Notes: generated by a model from the sequence alone, not told the origin. DNA of 64,000 nucleotides from Trifolium pratense (GCF_020283565.1 NC_060059.1:46272572-46336571), one strand, 5' to 3'; positions 10,689-21,797 are shown, numbered from the stretch's first letter. Numbers and translations are program-made.

Positions 10689-12056
10689 TGTTGGATATTT
10701 TGATCTTATAATTTATTTTAAAGTTATTTAAAATAATAATTTTTGTGACACATTGAGAGAAATTGGACTTTAGCCACTTGAAATCAACAAGTGATAGGAA
10801 CCCAACCTTTGTGATTGGAGATCCCATGAATAAAGTTCATATGGGTAAGAACAAGTTACTTGTTAGATCTGCTAGCACAAAAAAAAAAAAATTAATCAAT
10901 TAATTTTTGTCTTAGTCCTTTTCCTATGGTGTGAATGAGAAAGTGCTATACACTGCATTATTGAGAGGGTAAGCAATAAAGCTTTTAATGATTTTCATAT
11001 CCCTTATGGGTGGTGTATGATTTGCAGCATACACTTGATGAAATCACCTATGTGAGTGTCAAGTGGGGCCGCTTGTATGAGATCTCGGCAAAATCTCTAG
11101 AGCACTCATGAAAGAATCCAGGCACGCGCACGGCCTATCAGCGCAACACAGCGGCAACAGCAAGAAATGTGGGGTGTAATGCGATTGGTAGACCGCTAAC
11201 ATACGCTAAGTATCATTGGTTCATATAGCTTGCTACACCAATGTTACTGTGTGTTAAGTACTACCAGTCTAGCACTGGTTCATATAGCTTGTTACACCAG
11301 TTTGATACATTACATCAATGATGTTAATCCAGGAAATGTTCTTTTCAGTATTCTTTTATACTTTAAAATAAATTTTGGGGATTGTTGGATATTTTGATCT
11401 TATAATTTATTTTAAAGTTATTTAAAATAATTTTATATATTGTTTAAATGAATTAATATTATTATTAATGATTGTTAAATATGTGTTTACTTGGTCAAGT
11501 ACACGTTTTATTTTCAATTGGTATCAATAGCCATTCATTCCTAGTTAATAGCCATTATGGTTAATGAAAGAAAGTTTTTGCTCCTGAGTATATACATATA
11601 TACGGATGTGGCTTAAGTAGTGTGAGGAGCATATACATGATTCATTTTAAGGGCACATAGAGTTTCCAAAATAAAATCAATATTACCTTTTCATATAAAA
11701 TTGAGTGTTATTTTCCTGGAGTACATCACCGGTATCTTATAATGTCTTGCTAATTATGTCACCTCGAATATAATTCATATCCGTGAAGGACCTATTGAAT
11801 CCTGGGGGATTTGCGCTTATGAGGCGGATAAATCCTTAAGGACAGTGCGATCAGCACGCCTCAGGTATTGTTTCATGGTTAACTATTCTCAGATCATCTC
11901 ATTTGTGACTCGGTGGTTGTTTAGTGTCAACATCAATTACAACGATCATAAGATAAGTTCTGCTAACTCTAATTTAATTTATTCTCTATGATATTTGTTG
12001 AGTTACTTAAATTAATATATGGCTGAATATTGTGATTAGGTCCAATTTTTACAACA
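10689..12056 (+). mobile_element. Short LTR retrotransposon remnant, TSD CCATT
   Basis: The element starts TGTTGGATATTTTGATCTTA and ends TTTTTACAACA, and is flanked by CCATT on both sides (10684-10688 and 12057-12061). The first 49 bases repeat exactly at 11383, where the 3' LTR starts right after a polypurine tract (AAATTTTGGGGAT, 11370-11382). The 5' LTR is cut to those 49 bases and no primer-binding site is visible. The ~640-bp interior has no long ORF. It is a deleted or LARD/TRIM-like derivative; superfamily cannot be fixed. Confidence 0.75.
11383..12056 (+). repeat. 3' LTR of the short LTR element
   Basis: 674 bp, TGTTG .. CAACA termini, polypurine tract immediately upstream, and TSD copy immediately downstream. 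Confidence 0.75.
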
Positions 12057-12274
12057 CCATTCGGAATCAATTTTCTCATGAGAGATCCAAACATCATGGC
12101 AACCTAGGAAACTCACGTTTTACCTTCTAAACGCACGTTTTTTTTATTTCAACGCAAAACCAAGTAGATGCGTAGAAACTAGATGAAACTGACAATCCAT
12201 GTCAGAATCACATTTCCCTATTATGATCAAATTAAGCCATTTGTGCCAACCTAAAATTCACTATATTAAAATTA

Positions 12275-12446
12275 GAGTATGCTAACTAGTGCCCCCGGGC
12301 ACTAGTTAAGGATATAAAAAAAGCAATTTTTGTATTGAAAATGACATTTTTTATACTTTACAAACATTGATTACACTAGTTTCAATGTAATTTTACTAAA
12401 ATTACATTCCTTAACTAGTGCCCTGGAACACTAGTTAGCATTTTCC
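12275..12446. mobile_element. 172-bp MITE with 9-bp TSD and self-palindromic TIRs
   Basis: TIRs contain GCTAACTAGTGCCC. In the left TIR this arm is followed immediately by its own complement, giving an 11-bp-stem palindrome. The 9-mer TTAAAATTA flanks the element at 12266-12274 and 12447-12455, which suggests a Mutator-type origin. Non-coding. Confidence 0.75.
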
Positions 12447-12455
12447 TTAAAATTA

Positions 12456-13105
12456 TTATTGTATTAAAAAAAAACTATACCAGACAATCATTTCCGAACA
12501 AGCCGTACAATTAACGTTTCTTTTCTATTGGAATTGGAACCACACCGAACAAAAAAATATGGCGTCAAGTATGGCTGAAAATTTTGGTTTGGGATAGCCA
12601 TCACATCATCTGCATATTGAAACAAAAGCAACTGCCAATGTTATGTTTGTTGGAAAAGCCACTCATCATTATTGAAAGTTACGATTTAGGATACTTTTTG
12701 CAACACAAATGTTCAATAACACTATTTTCAATGGTGTAGTATCTAGTGGACTCCAGAATTATTAGGGAGTCTGGACAAATTTTTGGAGGAAATTTTATCA
12801 ATCCAAATTTTGAATATAAAAATATTTAAACCTTGTTTTTTAATATTTAATTTTGGAAGGAATTTTTAAACAAGAAACAACAAGCAATAGTATAGTCATG
12901 TTTTCAATATAATTAAGGCTCAACTAAATAAGAGACTACAATGAAAACTGAATTCACATCGACATATATAATTATATTAAACTACTTATTTATATAATCA
13001 CTTACCAATCAAAACAGCTTAACAAATTTTAAAATTCAAAACAACATCAAGTCATCAAACAAAGATTGTAGATTGAGAAGATTTTAGGTTGTTAAAAATT
13101 AGAAT
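12456..13105. other. Intergenic DNA, nothing recognised
   Basis: AT-rich, no ORF above background, and no terminal repeats visible. Confidence 0.4.
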
Positions 13106-13375
13106 TAATTGCATATTTGGTCTCTTATGTTTATTTTATGTTTCAATTTGGTCCCTTATCTTTTAAAAGTTTCAAGTTGGTCATTTTCCTCAAATTTTAG
13201 TTTAAATCGTCGACTTTTCTAATGAATTTGCGTACGTAGACCACTTAGAGCACCCACATCCATCTAACTCATTTAAGTTCTTTAAATGGATCCCACTTGA
13301 TATTTTAGATTACTTTACACTTCCCAACAATTTAAACAATTCAACTACATTTTTTAAATATCCATATAAGACTAG

Positions 13376-13740
13376 ATTTTTTTCCCAAAATATACCCCTC
13401 TCCCTCTCTTATTTCCCGTAATACCCCCCTCTCAATTTTTTTTTCCCGTAATGCACCTCTGACAGAAGACAAACTGGGTAGCACCATTTGAAATGGCGCC
13501 ATGGCCATGTGATAGCGTCATTCTGAATGGCGCTATTGACTGCTTTTCTGCTTTTCTGCTTTTTCTGTGTCCCCTGTACCAGACTGCTTTTCCCAACATC
13601 AAGCCATTTGAAATGGCGCTATCACACAAGCATCAAGCCATTCAGAATGGCGCTATGCTCCTTGTTGTTTTTTCCTGTCTGCTGCGCGCGTGGCTTGCTG
13701 CTTGGGAGGGAGAGAAAGAAAATATTTGTGTTTGAAATTT
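13376..13740 (+). repeat. Left TIR of the MULE
   Basis: Matches 21428-21797 in reverse complement almost base for base from the tip to GGCTTGCTGCTTGGGAGG. It contains four palindromic boxes of the type GCGYCATT-N3-AATGGCGC (about 13478, 13513, 13603 and 13637). Such boxes are plausible transposase-binding sites. Confidence 0.85.
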
Positions 13741-13766
13741 TTTAAATTTTTTCTACTATCTCATTC

Positions 13767-13775
13767 TATAAATAC
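13767..13775 (+). promoter_or_regulatory. TATA box of the left small MULE gene
   Basis: TATAAATAC lies 93 nt before the ATG at 13860 and just inside the left TIR, so the TIR is likely to supply the upstream promoter, as TIRs do in MuDR. Confidence 0.55.
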
Positions 13776-13859
13776 CACATCTCACACATTCATTTTTCAC
13801 TCAACTAACTTCATCTTATTCATTTTATTATCTTATTCACTCTCTTTATTTTATAAATA

Positions 13860-14195
13860 ATGGCATCTTCGTCCAATGATTGCCATAATTTTTCTGTTAA
13901 ATTTGAAGGCCGCCAAGAACATTTTAAGTTACCGATTAGCAAATTGAGTTCGCTTGCAGCTTTAAAGAATAAGATTGAAGAAATGTTCTTGTTAAAAAAC
14001 AATGAACATATACAAATCCAGCATATGGCTTATTTAAATTCATGCACGGACATCACAAGTGACTCCATCGAAGCTACAACAACAAAATATTGGTACAAAT
14101 TAAAAGGTGATTTGGAAGTGCAATTGATGTTTTCCTTTGTTGAAAACGAAAATGAACCACATCGTTTGTACGCGACCTTAAAGAAAAATGGTTAA
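13860..14195 (+). CDS. Small MULE-borne protein, PB1/ubiquitin-like pattern
   Basis: 111 codons from an ATG in good context (AATAATGGCATC) to a TAA. Upstream are a TATA box and the TIR. The pattern of short beta-like stretches, a central helix (ALKNKIEEMF) and a hydrophobic end (VQLMFSFV) parallels the N-terminal domain of the MULE's own transposase and the other small ORF at 17881. I infer a shared PB1/ubiquitin-like fold, possibly mediating protein-protein contacts with the transposase. No catalytic motif is seen and no named family is recognised. It is intact, and converges on the transposase gene with a 287-bp gap. Confidence 0.6.
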   Translation: MASSSNDCHNFSVKFEGRQEHFKLPISKLSSLAALKNKIEEMFLLKNNEHIQIQHMAYLNSCTDITSDSIEATTTKYWYKLKGDLEVQLMFSFVENENEPHRLYATLKKNG

Positions 14196-14482
14196 GTTGT
14201 TGTTGTACGTGGTTTATTTTTTATTTTTATGGTTTATGTACTATGGTTAATTAAGAATGACACAAGTCTTCATTTTATTGTTTATGTACGTGAACTTTAG
14301 TTTCTTAAAAATGATGTAAGTCTTTATTTTATTCTAATTATTTCGTATGAATGTGATTTTAATTATTTTGTATGAATGTGGACAATTATAAACATAGAAA
14401 AAAAATTAGAAATTACTTAACATGGATTCATTCATTCATTATATAAACATGGAAAAAAATTACATAAAATTAAAAGGAAAAG

Positions 14483-17326
14483 TTACGACGAGGGTCCCGC
14501 AACATTAGGACAATTATTTCTGTTATGATCCGGCATTCTACATAAACCACATAGGCGCTCTTTTTTGCCGAATTCGTCCATTTCGGTTCTAATGCGGTTC
14601 TTTTTTGGACGACCTTTCTTGACCCTTTTCATATCAGGACGGGGAAAAAGTTTCGGGCCTTCGTATGTCGGCCAATACATTTGGCCTTGAACCACTTGGA
14701 AGGTATTCTCATAAACGCGGCATACATTGGCAACTTTGAACACATCATCAATGTACACTTGATAGTCCAAATGAGCGTGAAAACAAGCAGCAATAACATG
14801 TGAACAAGGTAAATGTAATGCTTGAAATTTTCCACAGTCACACCATTTTTCTTCCAAGTGTACTTTAAATGTATCCTTTGGTCGGCCTTCGCGGGGATCC
14901 TCAGTTTCCTTCACTGCGAAACGTTGCCTATCATGACGAGTGACTACATGTGAGTGGGCCTTAGTCATTGCATCTGTTAGCCTTTTCTGAAATGGCACAG
15001 AATACACCTGACCAGAAGCTAACACAGCCATTGCATCCATTCCGCGTGTTCCAAAAAGTGTCGCAGTCTTAGAGTATGTTCCTTTGACCAATGCTGTGAT
15101 TGGTAGGCTGCGAATTTCCTTGTAGACTGAGTTCATCGCCTCGACAAGATTGCTCGTCATGTGACCCCACCGACGACCTCCATCGTACGCCTGCGTCCAT
15201 TTTTCTTTCGGGATTTTATCAACCCAATTTAAAGCCTCCACACTTTCCTTCCTAAGTTCGTTCCGCCAGTATTTGAATGAAGGTTCGCTGGGTGCATATC
15301 CTAAATTAGAAATAAATAAATTATTTTCAATAATATATTAGAGGCAAATAATTAGTGGCAAATATAATAGTAAAATTTAGAAATATTTACCCATATTTGT
15401 AACTAACGGCCGAAGATTTTTCTGTTTGATTTCTCTCACAAAATTCTGGCCGATGTGTCGGATGCAGTAGACATGCGTCGTTGGAGGATTATTCCAACCA
15501 TTCAAAGGATTTTCATAAGCACTTTTAATGGATGCATGCCTATCTGAGATGACGCATATACCTTCTTGTGGAGTGACGTACTTCCTCAAATTTTTCAGGA
15601 AAAAGTTCCACGCTTCCTTGGTTTCTCCTTCGACAATTGCGAAAGCGACCGGAAAAATATGGTTGTTTCCATCTTGGGCGACGGCCAGCAACAACGTCCC
15701 CTTATACTTTCCGTACAACCACGTTCCATCGACCTGCACAATTGGCTTGCAAAACGCAAAACCTTGAATGCATTGTTTGAAAGTCCAAAATAGGCGTTCA
15801 AAGAAAACTTGACCATCTAACGCTGTTGGACTTGTCTCCATTTTGACAACTGTTCCTGGAAGCCACCTCTTCATCACCATCAACCATTGTGGAAGCTGCT
15901 GATATGACTCATCCCAATCTCCATAAATTCTTACGATTGCCTTGTTTTTTGCAATCCAAGCCTTTTTATACGAGATTGTATAATTGAACATATCTCTAAT
16001 GTGAGTAACAAGAGTTTTCACCTCTATTGTAACGTTACCTTCCACAAGTGAGAGAATGTTTTCACATATCATTTTTGAGTCAAGTTTTTGGTGATCTTGC
16101 GTCAACGCAGAAGATACACAAGTGTGGGTATTACTGATGCGGACAATTTTCCAACGGTCTGTTACCTTACTATGCGACGCTCTCAAGGAAAATTGACATT
16201 GTGGAGCTTGTTTGCAAATAATTACGTACCTCTCTTGATCAGATTGTTTTGGTGTAAAATCTATTGATCGTTTGATGTGGTACGTTTTGATTGCTTGCAC
16301 ACAATCTATTTTATTGTGAAATACCATTCCTTGTGTTAACTCTGCATTGACGGGAAGGTGTTGATCTTCATGGAGTAAAACTGCAGTGGGTTCGCGAATA
16401 AGAACGTTGTCCACGTCTCGCATTTGGCTCGGTGGATTGTATGGTTCTCTGCCAACGTTGTTGTCATCATTGTCGTCGTCGTTATCAGACGTTGGTGCCA
16501 CATACTCTTCTTCATCCTCAGTGTCTTCATGAAAGTGCTCTGGAAAGTTTGGTACTTCGTCGGGACGTCGATGAGGGATTTATTGCGGTTGTGACTCAGC
16601 GGGTGGTTCATTTGAGGAGGACCATGGTTGCCATTGTTGCGGTTGTGACGACTCAGCGAGTGGTTCATTCAAGGAGGCCCATGGTTGCCAGTGTTGTGGT
16701 TGTGACTCAGCGAGTGGTTCATTCAAGGAGGCCCATGGTTGCCATTGTTGCAGTTGTGACTCAGCGAGTGGTTCATTTGAGGAGGCCCATGATTGCCATT
16801 GTTGTGGTTGTGACTCAAGGAAAGGTTCATCCGGAATTGTTGCATTTAAATCAATCGGCCATTGTTGAGATTGTTGTTGGTCGCATTGAGGCCATCGTAA
16901 TGACGTGTTTCCGGACGACCATTGTTGAGATTGATTGTATGGCACCATTGGTTGACTATGCAGTGAGGTAAATTGTGGGTTAAATAAATTAACACTTTCT
17001 AACGTAACATATAACTCGATAGGAGTTAGGTTAGAAAGCTCGTCTGAGTTGAACATATAGTCAACCTCGTCGTCGTTTGTAATTTTCATATCTTCGTATC
17101 TTAAATTACCCCGAACATCAACAAACAGATGCCTAAAAGTAATTTCGGAGACCACTTGATTGTCTCCTAAATTCAACTTTTCTTCAATTATTTTCTTTAA
17201 GGGAGTAAATTTTCTCTTAGTACTCACATTAAAGAATTTTTTTTCATCACTTTGAAAAAAAATACCATTAGAATTTCTACCACATTGTCCATTATAATAC
17301 ACCACTACAGCTTTATTTGGTGCCAT
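14483..17326 (-). pseudogene. MuDR-type MULE transposase, one nonsense codon
   Basis: A DDE transposase that would cut and insert DNA at the TIRs. Two exons: 17326-15391 and 15300-14483. The 90-bp intron starts GTAAAT and ends TTTAG, and joining restores a frame of 917 codons. Domains: N-terminal PB1-like domain (~1-110), Gln/Trp-rich repeats (~140-248), an acidic linker, a MuDR-type DNA-binding region (~325-425), and the MULE transposase core with Asp533 (QVDGTWLYGKY), Asp595 (CVISDRHAS) and Glu699 (NLVEAMNS). Then come a SWIM zinc finger (C799, C801, C811, H813) and a C-terminal CCHC knuckle (896-909). The frame is broken only by TAA at 16582-16580, most simply a CAA-to-TAA change in the last Gln/Trp repeat. 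ATG 17326 is preferred over 17455 because the codons between look non-coding and a TATA box (17437-17431) lies ~105 nt upstream of 17326. Confidence 0.9.
16592..16830 (-). repeat. Intragenic 54-60-bp minisatellite in the transposase
   Basis: Four to five tandem units encode variants of SQPQQWQPWASSNEPLAE. Such repeats change copy number easily. The nonsense codon lies at the downstream edge of the array. Confidence 0.85.
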
Positions 17327-17430
17327 ATTATATAAATCAATGTGTGTTTTTGTGATATTTTGATATTTTGAATGTATGTGTGTTTTTGTGATATTGTTGA
17401 GTTTGTAACTGATAGAGGAATATGTAGTTA

Positions 17431-17880
17431 TTATATACAGATTTTTGCTACTCAAACCCTTAAAAAAAAAATTTCACTATGTGTTTCCCGTGAGGTGTGG
17501 TGTTCCCGTGACTGTGTGGTCAAAGCTTGCTGGGAAAAAATGAGACAGACATTGATAGCGCCATTCAAAATGGCACTATGTGTGGTCAAAGGCGCCAGTC
17601 AAAATGGCGATATGTCATAGAACGCAGGCTTTTTCAGTGATAGCGTAAAACGAAATGGCGCGATTCATAGCTGATGGCGTCAGTCAAAATGGCGCTACCT
17701 ACTGTACCTGTCAGTTTGGTCGGTAGCGTGTTTCAAAATGGCGTGATTCATAGCTGATGGCGTAAATTCAAATGGCGCTACCTATGCATGCGTTTTTTGA
17801 CTACATTTTTCTCTATATAAATGATCAGCTTTACCTGTTAAATCACACCTCTGAACTTATTTCTTCTGTTCAAGAAAAGA
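17431..17880. promoter_or_regulatory. Divergent promoter with TIR-type palindromic boxes
   Basis: This interval separates the transposase (minus) from the small gene at 17881 (plus). It has a minus-strand TATATAA (17437-17431) and a plus-strand TATATAA (17814-17820). Between them, at about 17556, 17590, 17638, 17672, 17722 and 17756, are six boxes related to TAGCGCCATT-N3-AATGGCGCTA, the same boxes found in both TIRs. In MuDR the transposase binds the TIRs that also act as promoters, so autoregulation or an internal TIR relic is a reasonable inference. Confidence 0.6.
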
Positions 17881-18278
17881 TGGAAGCTGGATATCTTGCA
17901 TGTGTTCACTCGTACGGGAAAAAATCAATGACTGAATTTGGTGTTTATTATACGAGCGGAAATCCAATTTTATGTCGTATCAGTGAAGATATTAGCATGT
18001 CCGAGTTGAAGGAAAAAATTCGACAAGTAACGATGAATGGAAGAAATATTCTGGAAATTTGTTATCGAAGTCCTTTTCTAGACAAACATGGAGTTGTTAT
18101 GTATCAAGAAAAATATTTGTGTAGTGATAATAATGTACGTCAAATGTTTGAAATTATTTCAAAATTTCAAACATTTATCGGACCGATTGAGTTGTATGTT
18201 CAATTTGTTCGATCGGTCGACGGAATTATAGAACTCTGTCAAACACCGGCTTCTGATAATTGTATGCAACATCTTTAA
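17881..18278 (+). CDS. Second small MULE-borne protein, PB1/ubiquitin-like pattern
   Basis: Starting at the ATG of MEAGYLACVH it has 132 codons. The frame is open back to 17772, but the TATA box at 17814-17820 would place transcription start inside that extension, so 17881 is the better start. A helix-like SELKEKIRQV and the ending GPIELYVQFV match the transposase N-terminal segment ending TPIELYVTLE. A common origin with that domain is likely. It is intact and shares the palindrome-rich divergent promoter with the transposase. No enzymatic motif is seen. Role unknown; an adaptor or regulator of the transposase is a hypothesis only. Confidence 0.6.
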
Positions 18279-18409
18279 TTTATATGTTTAGTTAATTGTG
18301 TAATCGGTGGTTAAGTGAAATGAATTGATGATTAAGTGTTAACAAAGTTTATTTCAGTGTTGAATAAATATGCAAATATAGTATACATACATACATATCA
18401 TCAAACTTA

Positions 18410-18900
18410 ATAATACTCACCACACACCTTACTCATTTACTCACACACTTATTACTACTTTTTTCACTCACCTAAATTTTCTAAACAACTTAATACTCAC
18501 ATTCACTCACACACTTACTACTACCCTCACTCACCTACACTATAAATATACCACTCCTCTACACATATTCTTCACACTACAACTCATTCACACCCTTACT
18601 ACTACCTTCAATTACTACTTCTTTCACTCACCTTCATTTTCTAAACAACTTAATTCTCTCATTCACTCACACACTTACTACTACTCTCACTCACCTACAC
18701 TATAAATATACCACTCCTCTACACATATTCTTCACACTACAACTCATTCACACCCTTACTACTACCTTCAATTACTACTTCTTTCACTCACCTTCATTTT
18801 CTAAACAACTTAATTCTCTCATTCACTCACACACTTACTACTACTCTCACTCACCTACACTATAAATATACCACTCCACTACACATATTCTTCACTCATT
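18410..18900 (+). repeat. Three 160-bp tandem repeats, each with a TATA box
   Basis: The motif CTATAAATATACCACTCC begins at 18540, 18700 and 18860, with the rest of each unit (CACTCAC, CATTCTCTC and TACTACTAC blocks) conserved. The array lies directly upstream of the PMD gene (ATG 18965), so its promoter or 5' leader has been triplicated. Confidence 0.85.
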
Positions 18901-18964
18901 CACTCATTCTTCACACTACTCCTTTTTCCATACATCCTAATACTCTCATCCACTCTTTCACAAA

Positions 18965-21261
18965 ATGGATCCATTATGGCTCGGTGAAAATCATTTGTCA
19001 CAAAAACTAAATGTATAAGTTATTTTTATGTCATTTTTCATTTATGTCGTTAAAATTAAAATTATAGTAAATTTTTTCATATTTTTTTGATAAATTCACA
19101 AACACATTACATCACAATGAATTTTTCAGAAAATGTTAAAACATTATAGAATTATAGGAAAATGTTATTATTATTATTTTTTAATGATTTTTTTTTTTTA
19201 CATGAATGATATTTTTTTGAAAGGTTATTATTATTACTGTGTCACTTTTACTACTACTTTTTTTTTTGTTTACAATATACTACTCTTACTTTAGTGTCTT
19301 TTTTACACGTCCATATTTTTGAACTAATTTTTTTTTGTTAATTGTTTTTTACGGTAACTAATTATAAATTTGTTGTGTGTAGGCAACGGAAACTATTAGA
19401 CCGCGTGCTGGAGGCCGATTTAAAGCACCAAACCCTTTGTTAGAACCACTGTTAGCAGAATGTGGTTTTGGTAACGTCGTCCTCCTTCAAAAATGTAGGT
19501 TGGACTGGGCCGTAGTCACAGCTTTGGCAAAAAGATGGAGATCGGAAAGACATACATTTCTGTTACCGTGTGGAGAGGCCACAATAACTCTCCAAGACGT
19601 GTCAATGTTGTTTGATCTACAAATTTGTGGACAAGCTGTTACCGGAACTTCCAGTAACATATGGGAGACAGATTTCCCACGACTATTGGGAGCCATTCCT
19701 CCATCTAACGGCCGATCAGGATATTCTGTTAAGCTATCATGGCTGGAAGAATATCTTAACAAAATGCCCGAAAACCCCACCTACGAAATTCTCTTGATGC
19801 ACCTAAGGGCATATATTCTTTATTTTTTGGGAAAATTTTTATTGCCCAACACCTCTGGCGACCGTGTGCATACTATGTACCTCCAATTGTTGGAAGATAC
19901 ACAAACAATAAGAGGATATAGTTGGGGTTCAGCAGCTTTGGCAACGTTGTATAGGGGCATGTGTGATCTCGCAGATCAAAACCAACCAACCAAAACCATG
20001 TCCGGATGTGCCTTACTTTTACAGGCATGGGCACGTTGCCGAATAAGGGAATTTCACCACGAGAGAACTAGAAATCCAGCGTCCGATAGGCCATTGGCTC
20101 TAAAGTAAGTATGTGCTAATTTATCTATTAGAATTTAATAATAAATATGTATATTTACTATGATATTAATCGTATCGTGAAAATATTATTTTAGGTACGT
20201 TGCATCCGGAACAAGGTACTCTGGCGGTCCGGACCACGACGTACAAGGCGCAACAAACGTGCTCGACCGTTTAACGGCCAACGAGGTAATATATATTCTC
20301 TTAATATTTATTTGTTTTTTTTAAACTAATTAAATTCATACACTAACAAATCTCTAATTTGTTTTTAAAAATATCAGTTTAATTGGACTCCTTATGACGT
20401 CAGCCAGTGCTTATATCCAGAGGACGTTGCATGTTGGTCAGCAACCACATTTCTCATAAACTTTGAGGTTGTAGAATTCATCAGACCGACAGGGTCCGTC
20501 TTCAATTTGGATTTCAACATGCGAGATTTCAGGGCGTTCCCCAAGTCATGACGAGTTACCACAAAACAACAATGATATCATCGGTTCATGATTGGGCAGC
20601 CAAATTTATGGTTGAAATCCAACACTGGAATAATCGTCATAATTGTGTCCTCGTTGGAGATCAGGTGGATGGTGTACCTATGCACTCAACGGAGTTCTTG
20701 AATGATTATACAAGGTTCAACATGCCATATCTCTCTTCCGAACATTATTTATTTGATCCACGCCCACGTCCTGATGTGCAGCAGAATACATTTACCCAAC
20801 ATACCGATATCCCAGACCCACCATCTTTTTCCCCTCAACAACAACATACATCCCAACCATTTACCCAACAACCATTTACCGACCAATATCCAACTAGCCA
20901 ATCCAATTTTTTTACCCCATTGCCATACACCCGAAATTTTTTCGACGACCAATCATTTCAATCACCGGGAACTCAACGGTTCAATGAAAATGCTTACCAC
21001 CCCGATGAACCCCAACAAACCCAACAAACCCAACAAACCCAACATACCCCCCTACATTGGGGTTCTGCTGTACCGGACGATATGTTAAACTCAACGTGGG
21101 CTGCTGGTGAAGGTTCCTCGTTAAGTCTTAATGAAATCGAGAACTTTCTTAACAGGGACGATACAAATGCGGAAGAGGAATTATATGGACGAGGACATCC
21201 GAGGAATGCAGGTCCTCCACCTTGTGGCACCGGAGGCCATCGTAGACATCGTAGACATTAG
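18965..21261 (+). pseudogene. MULE-borne plant mobile domain (PMD) gene, one frameshift
   Basis: Four exons by GT..AG logic: 18965-19012, 19383-20104, 20195-20285 and 20378-21261. Exons 1-3 join in frame (287 codons). The protein has the PMD pattern known from MAIN/MAIL proteins and from transposons: PLLAECGFGNVVLL, LPCGEATITLQDVSMLFDLQ, the ALATLYRGMCD segment, a cysteine-rich GCALLLQAWA region and the HQTDRVRLQFGF motif. The last requires a frame change at 20477-20478, where one base is missing after VVE, so the gene is broken. The C-terminal ~180 residues are Pro/Gln/Thr-rich and end GHRRHRRH. Its molecular role is unknown; host PMD proteins act in silencing and genome stability. Transcribed divergently from the transposase side, behind the triple TATA array. 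Confidence 0.85.
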
Positions 21262-21427
21262 GAATTTTAGTGTTTTGTTTGTAATTAATTATTTATTTAT
21301 ATAATTGTCTTGTAATAAATTTTTTTCCATCAAATAAAAAAAACAATTTATTTATTCATCGAATATTTGTTCATCAAATAAATAAAATCAAATAAAAAAA
21401 AAATTAAAAAAATTTCAAACAAAACTC

Positions 21428-21797
21428 TTTTCTTTCTCTCCCTCCCATGCATTCAAAAAAATTTCAAATCTCCTCCCAAGCAGCAAGCCACGCGCGCAGC
21501 AGACAGGAAAAAACAACAAGGAGCATAGCGCCATTCTGAATGGCTTGATGCTTGTGTGATAGCGCCATTTCAAATGGCTTGATGTTGGGAAAAGCAGTCT
21601 GGTACAGGGGACACAGAAAAAGCAGAAAAGCAGTCAATAGCGCCATTCAGAATGGCGCTATCACATGGCCATGGCGCCATTTCAAATGATGCTACCCAGT
21701 TTGTCTTCTGTCAGAGTTGCATTACGGGAAAAAAAATTGAGAGGGGGGTATTACGGGAAATAAGAGAGGGAGAGGGGTATATTTTGGGAAAAAAATC
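21428..21797 (-). repeat. Right TIR of the MULE
   Basis: Inverted copy of 13376-13740 with ~40 extra bases near its inner edge (about 21445-21475). The same four palindromic boxes are present (about 21530-21690). Confidence 0.85.

Larger units (their letters stand above)
13376..21797. mobile_element. Four-gene Mutator-like element (MULE)
   Basis: An 8422-bp element with ~370-bp TIRs, both beginning GATTTTTTTCCCAAAATATA, flanked by the identical 10-mer TATAAGACTA (13366-13375 and 21798-21807). It carries, left to right: a small plus-strand ORF (13860-14195), a MuDR-type transposase on the minus strand (17326-14483), a second small plus-strand ORF (17881-18278) and a plant-mobile-domain gene (18965-21261). 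The intact TSD, near-identical TIRs and only one lesion in each large gene point to a fairly recent insertion. Confidence 0.92.

Noticed and set aside
15528..15816. Plus- and minus-strand ORFs overlapping the transposase core
   Set aside because: Shadows of the minus-strand transposase frame, which carries the conserved DDE motifs.
16432..16971. 179-codon plus-strand ORF with VVHLRRPMVA repeats
   Set aside because: Antisense reading of the Gln/Trp repeat array of the transposase.
18410..18900. CRISPR-like or satellite array
   Set aside because: The 160-bp units are contiguous, without spacers, in a plant promoter; a local tandem triplication explains it.
20548..21261. Separate gene starting at ATG 20548
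   Set aside because: It is the continuation of PMD exon 4 after a one-base frameshift; the upstream HQTDRVRLQFGF motif belongs to the same protein.
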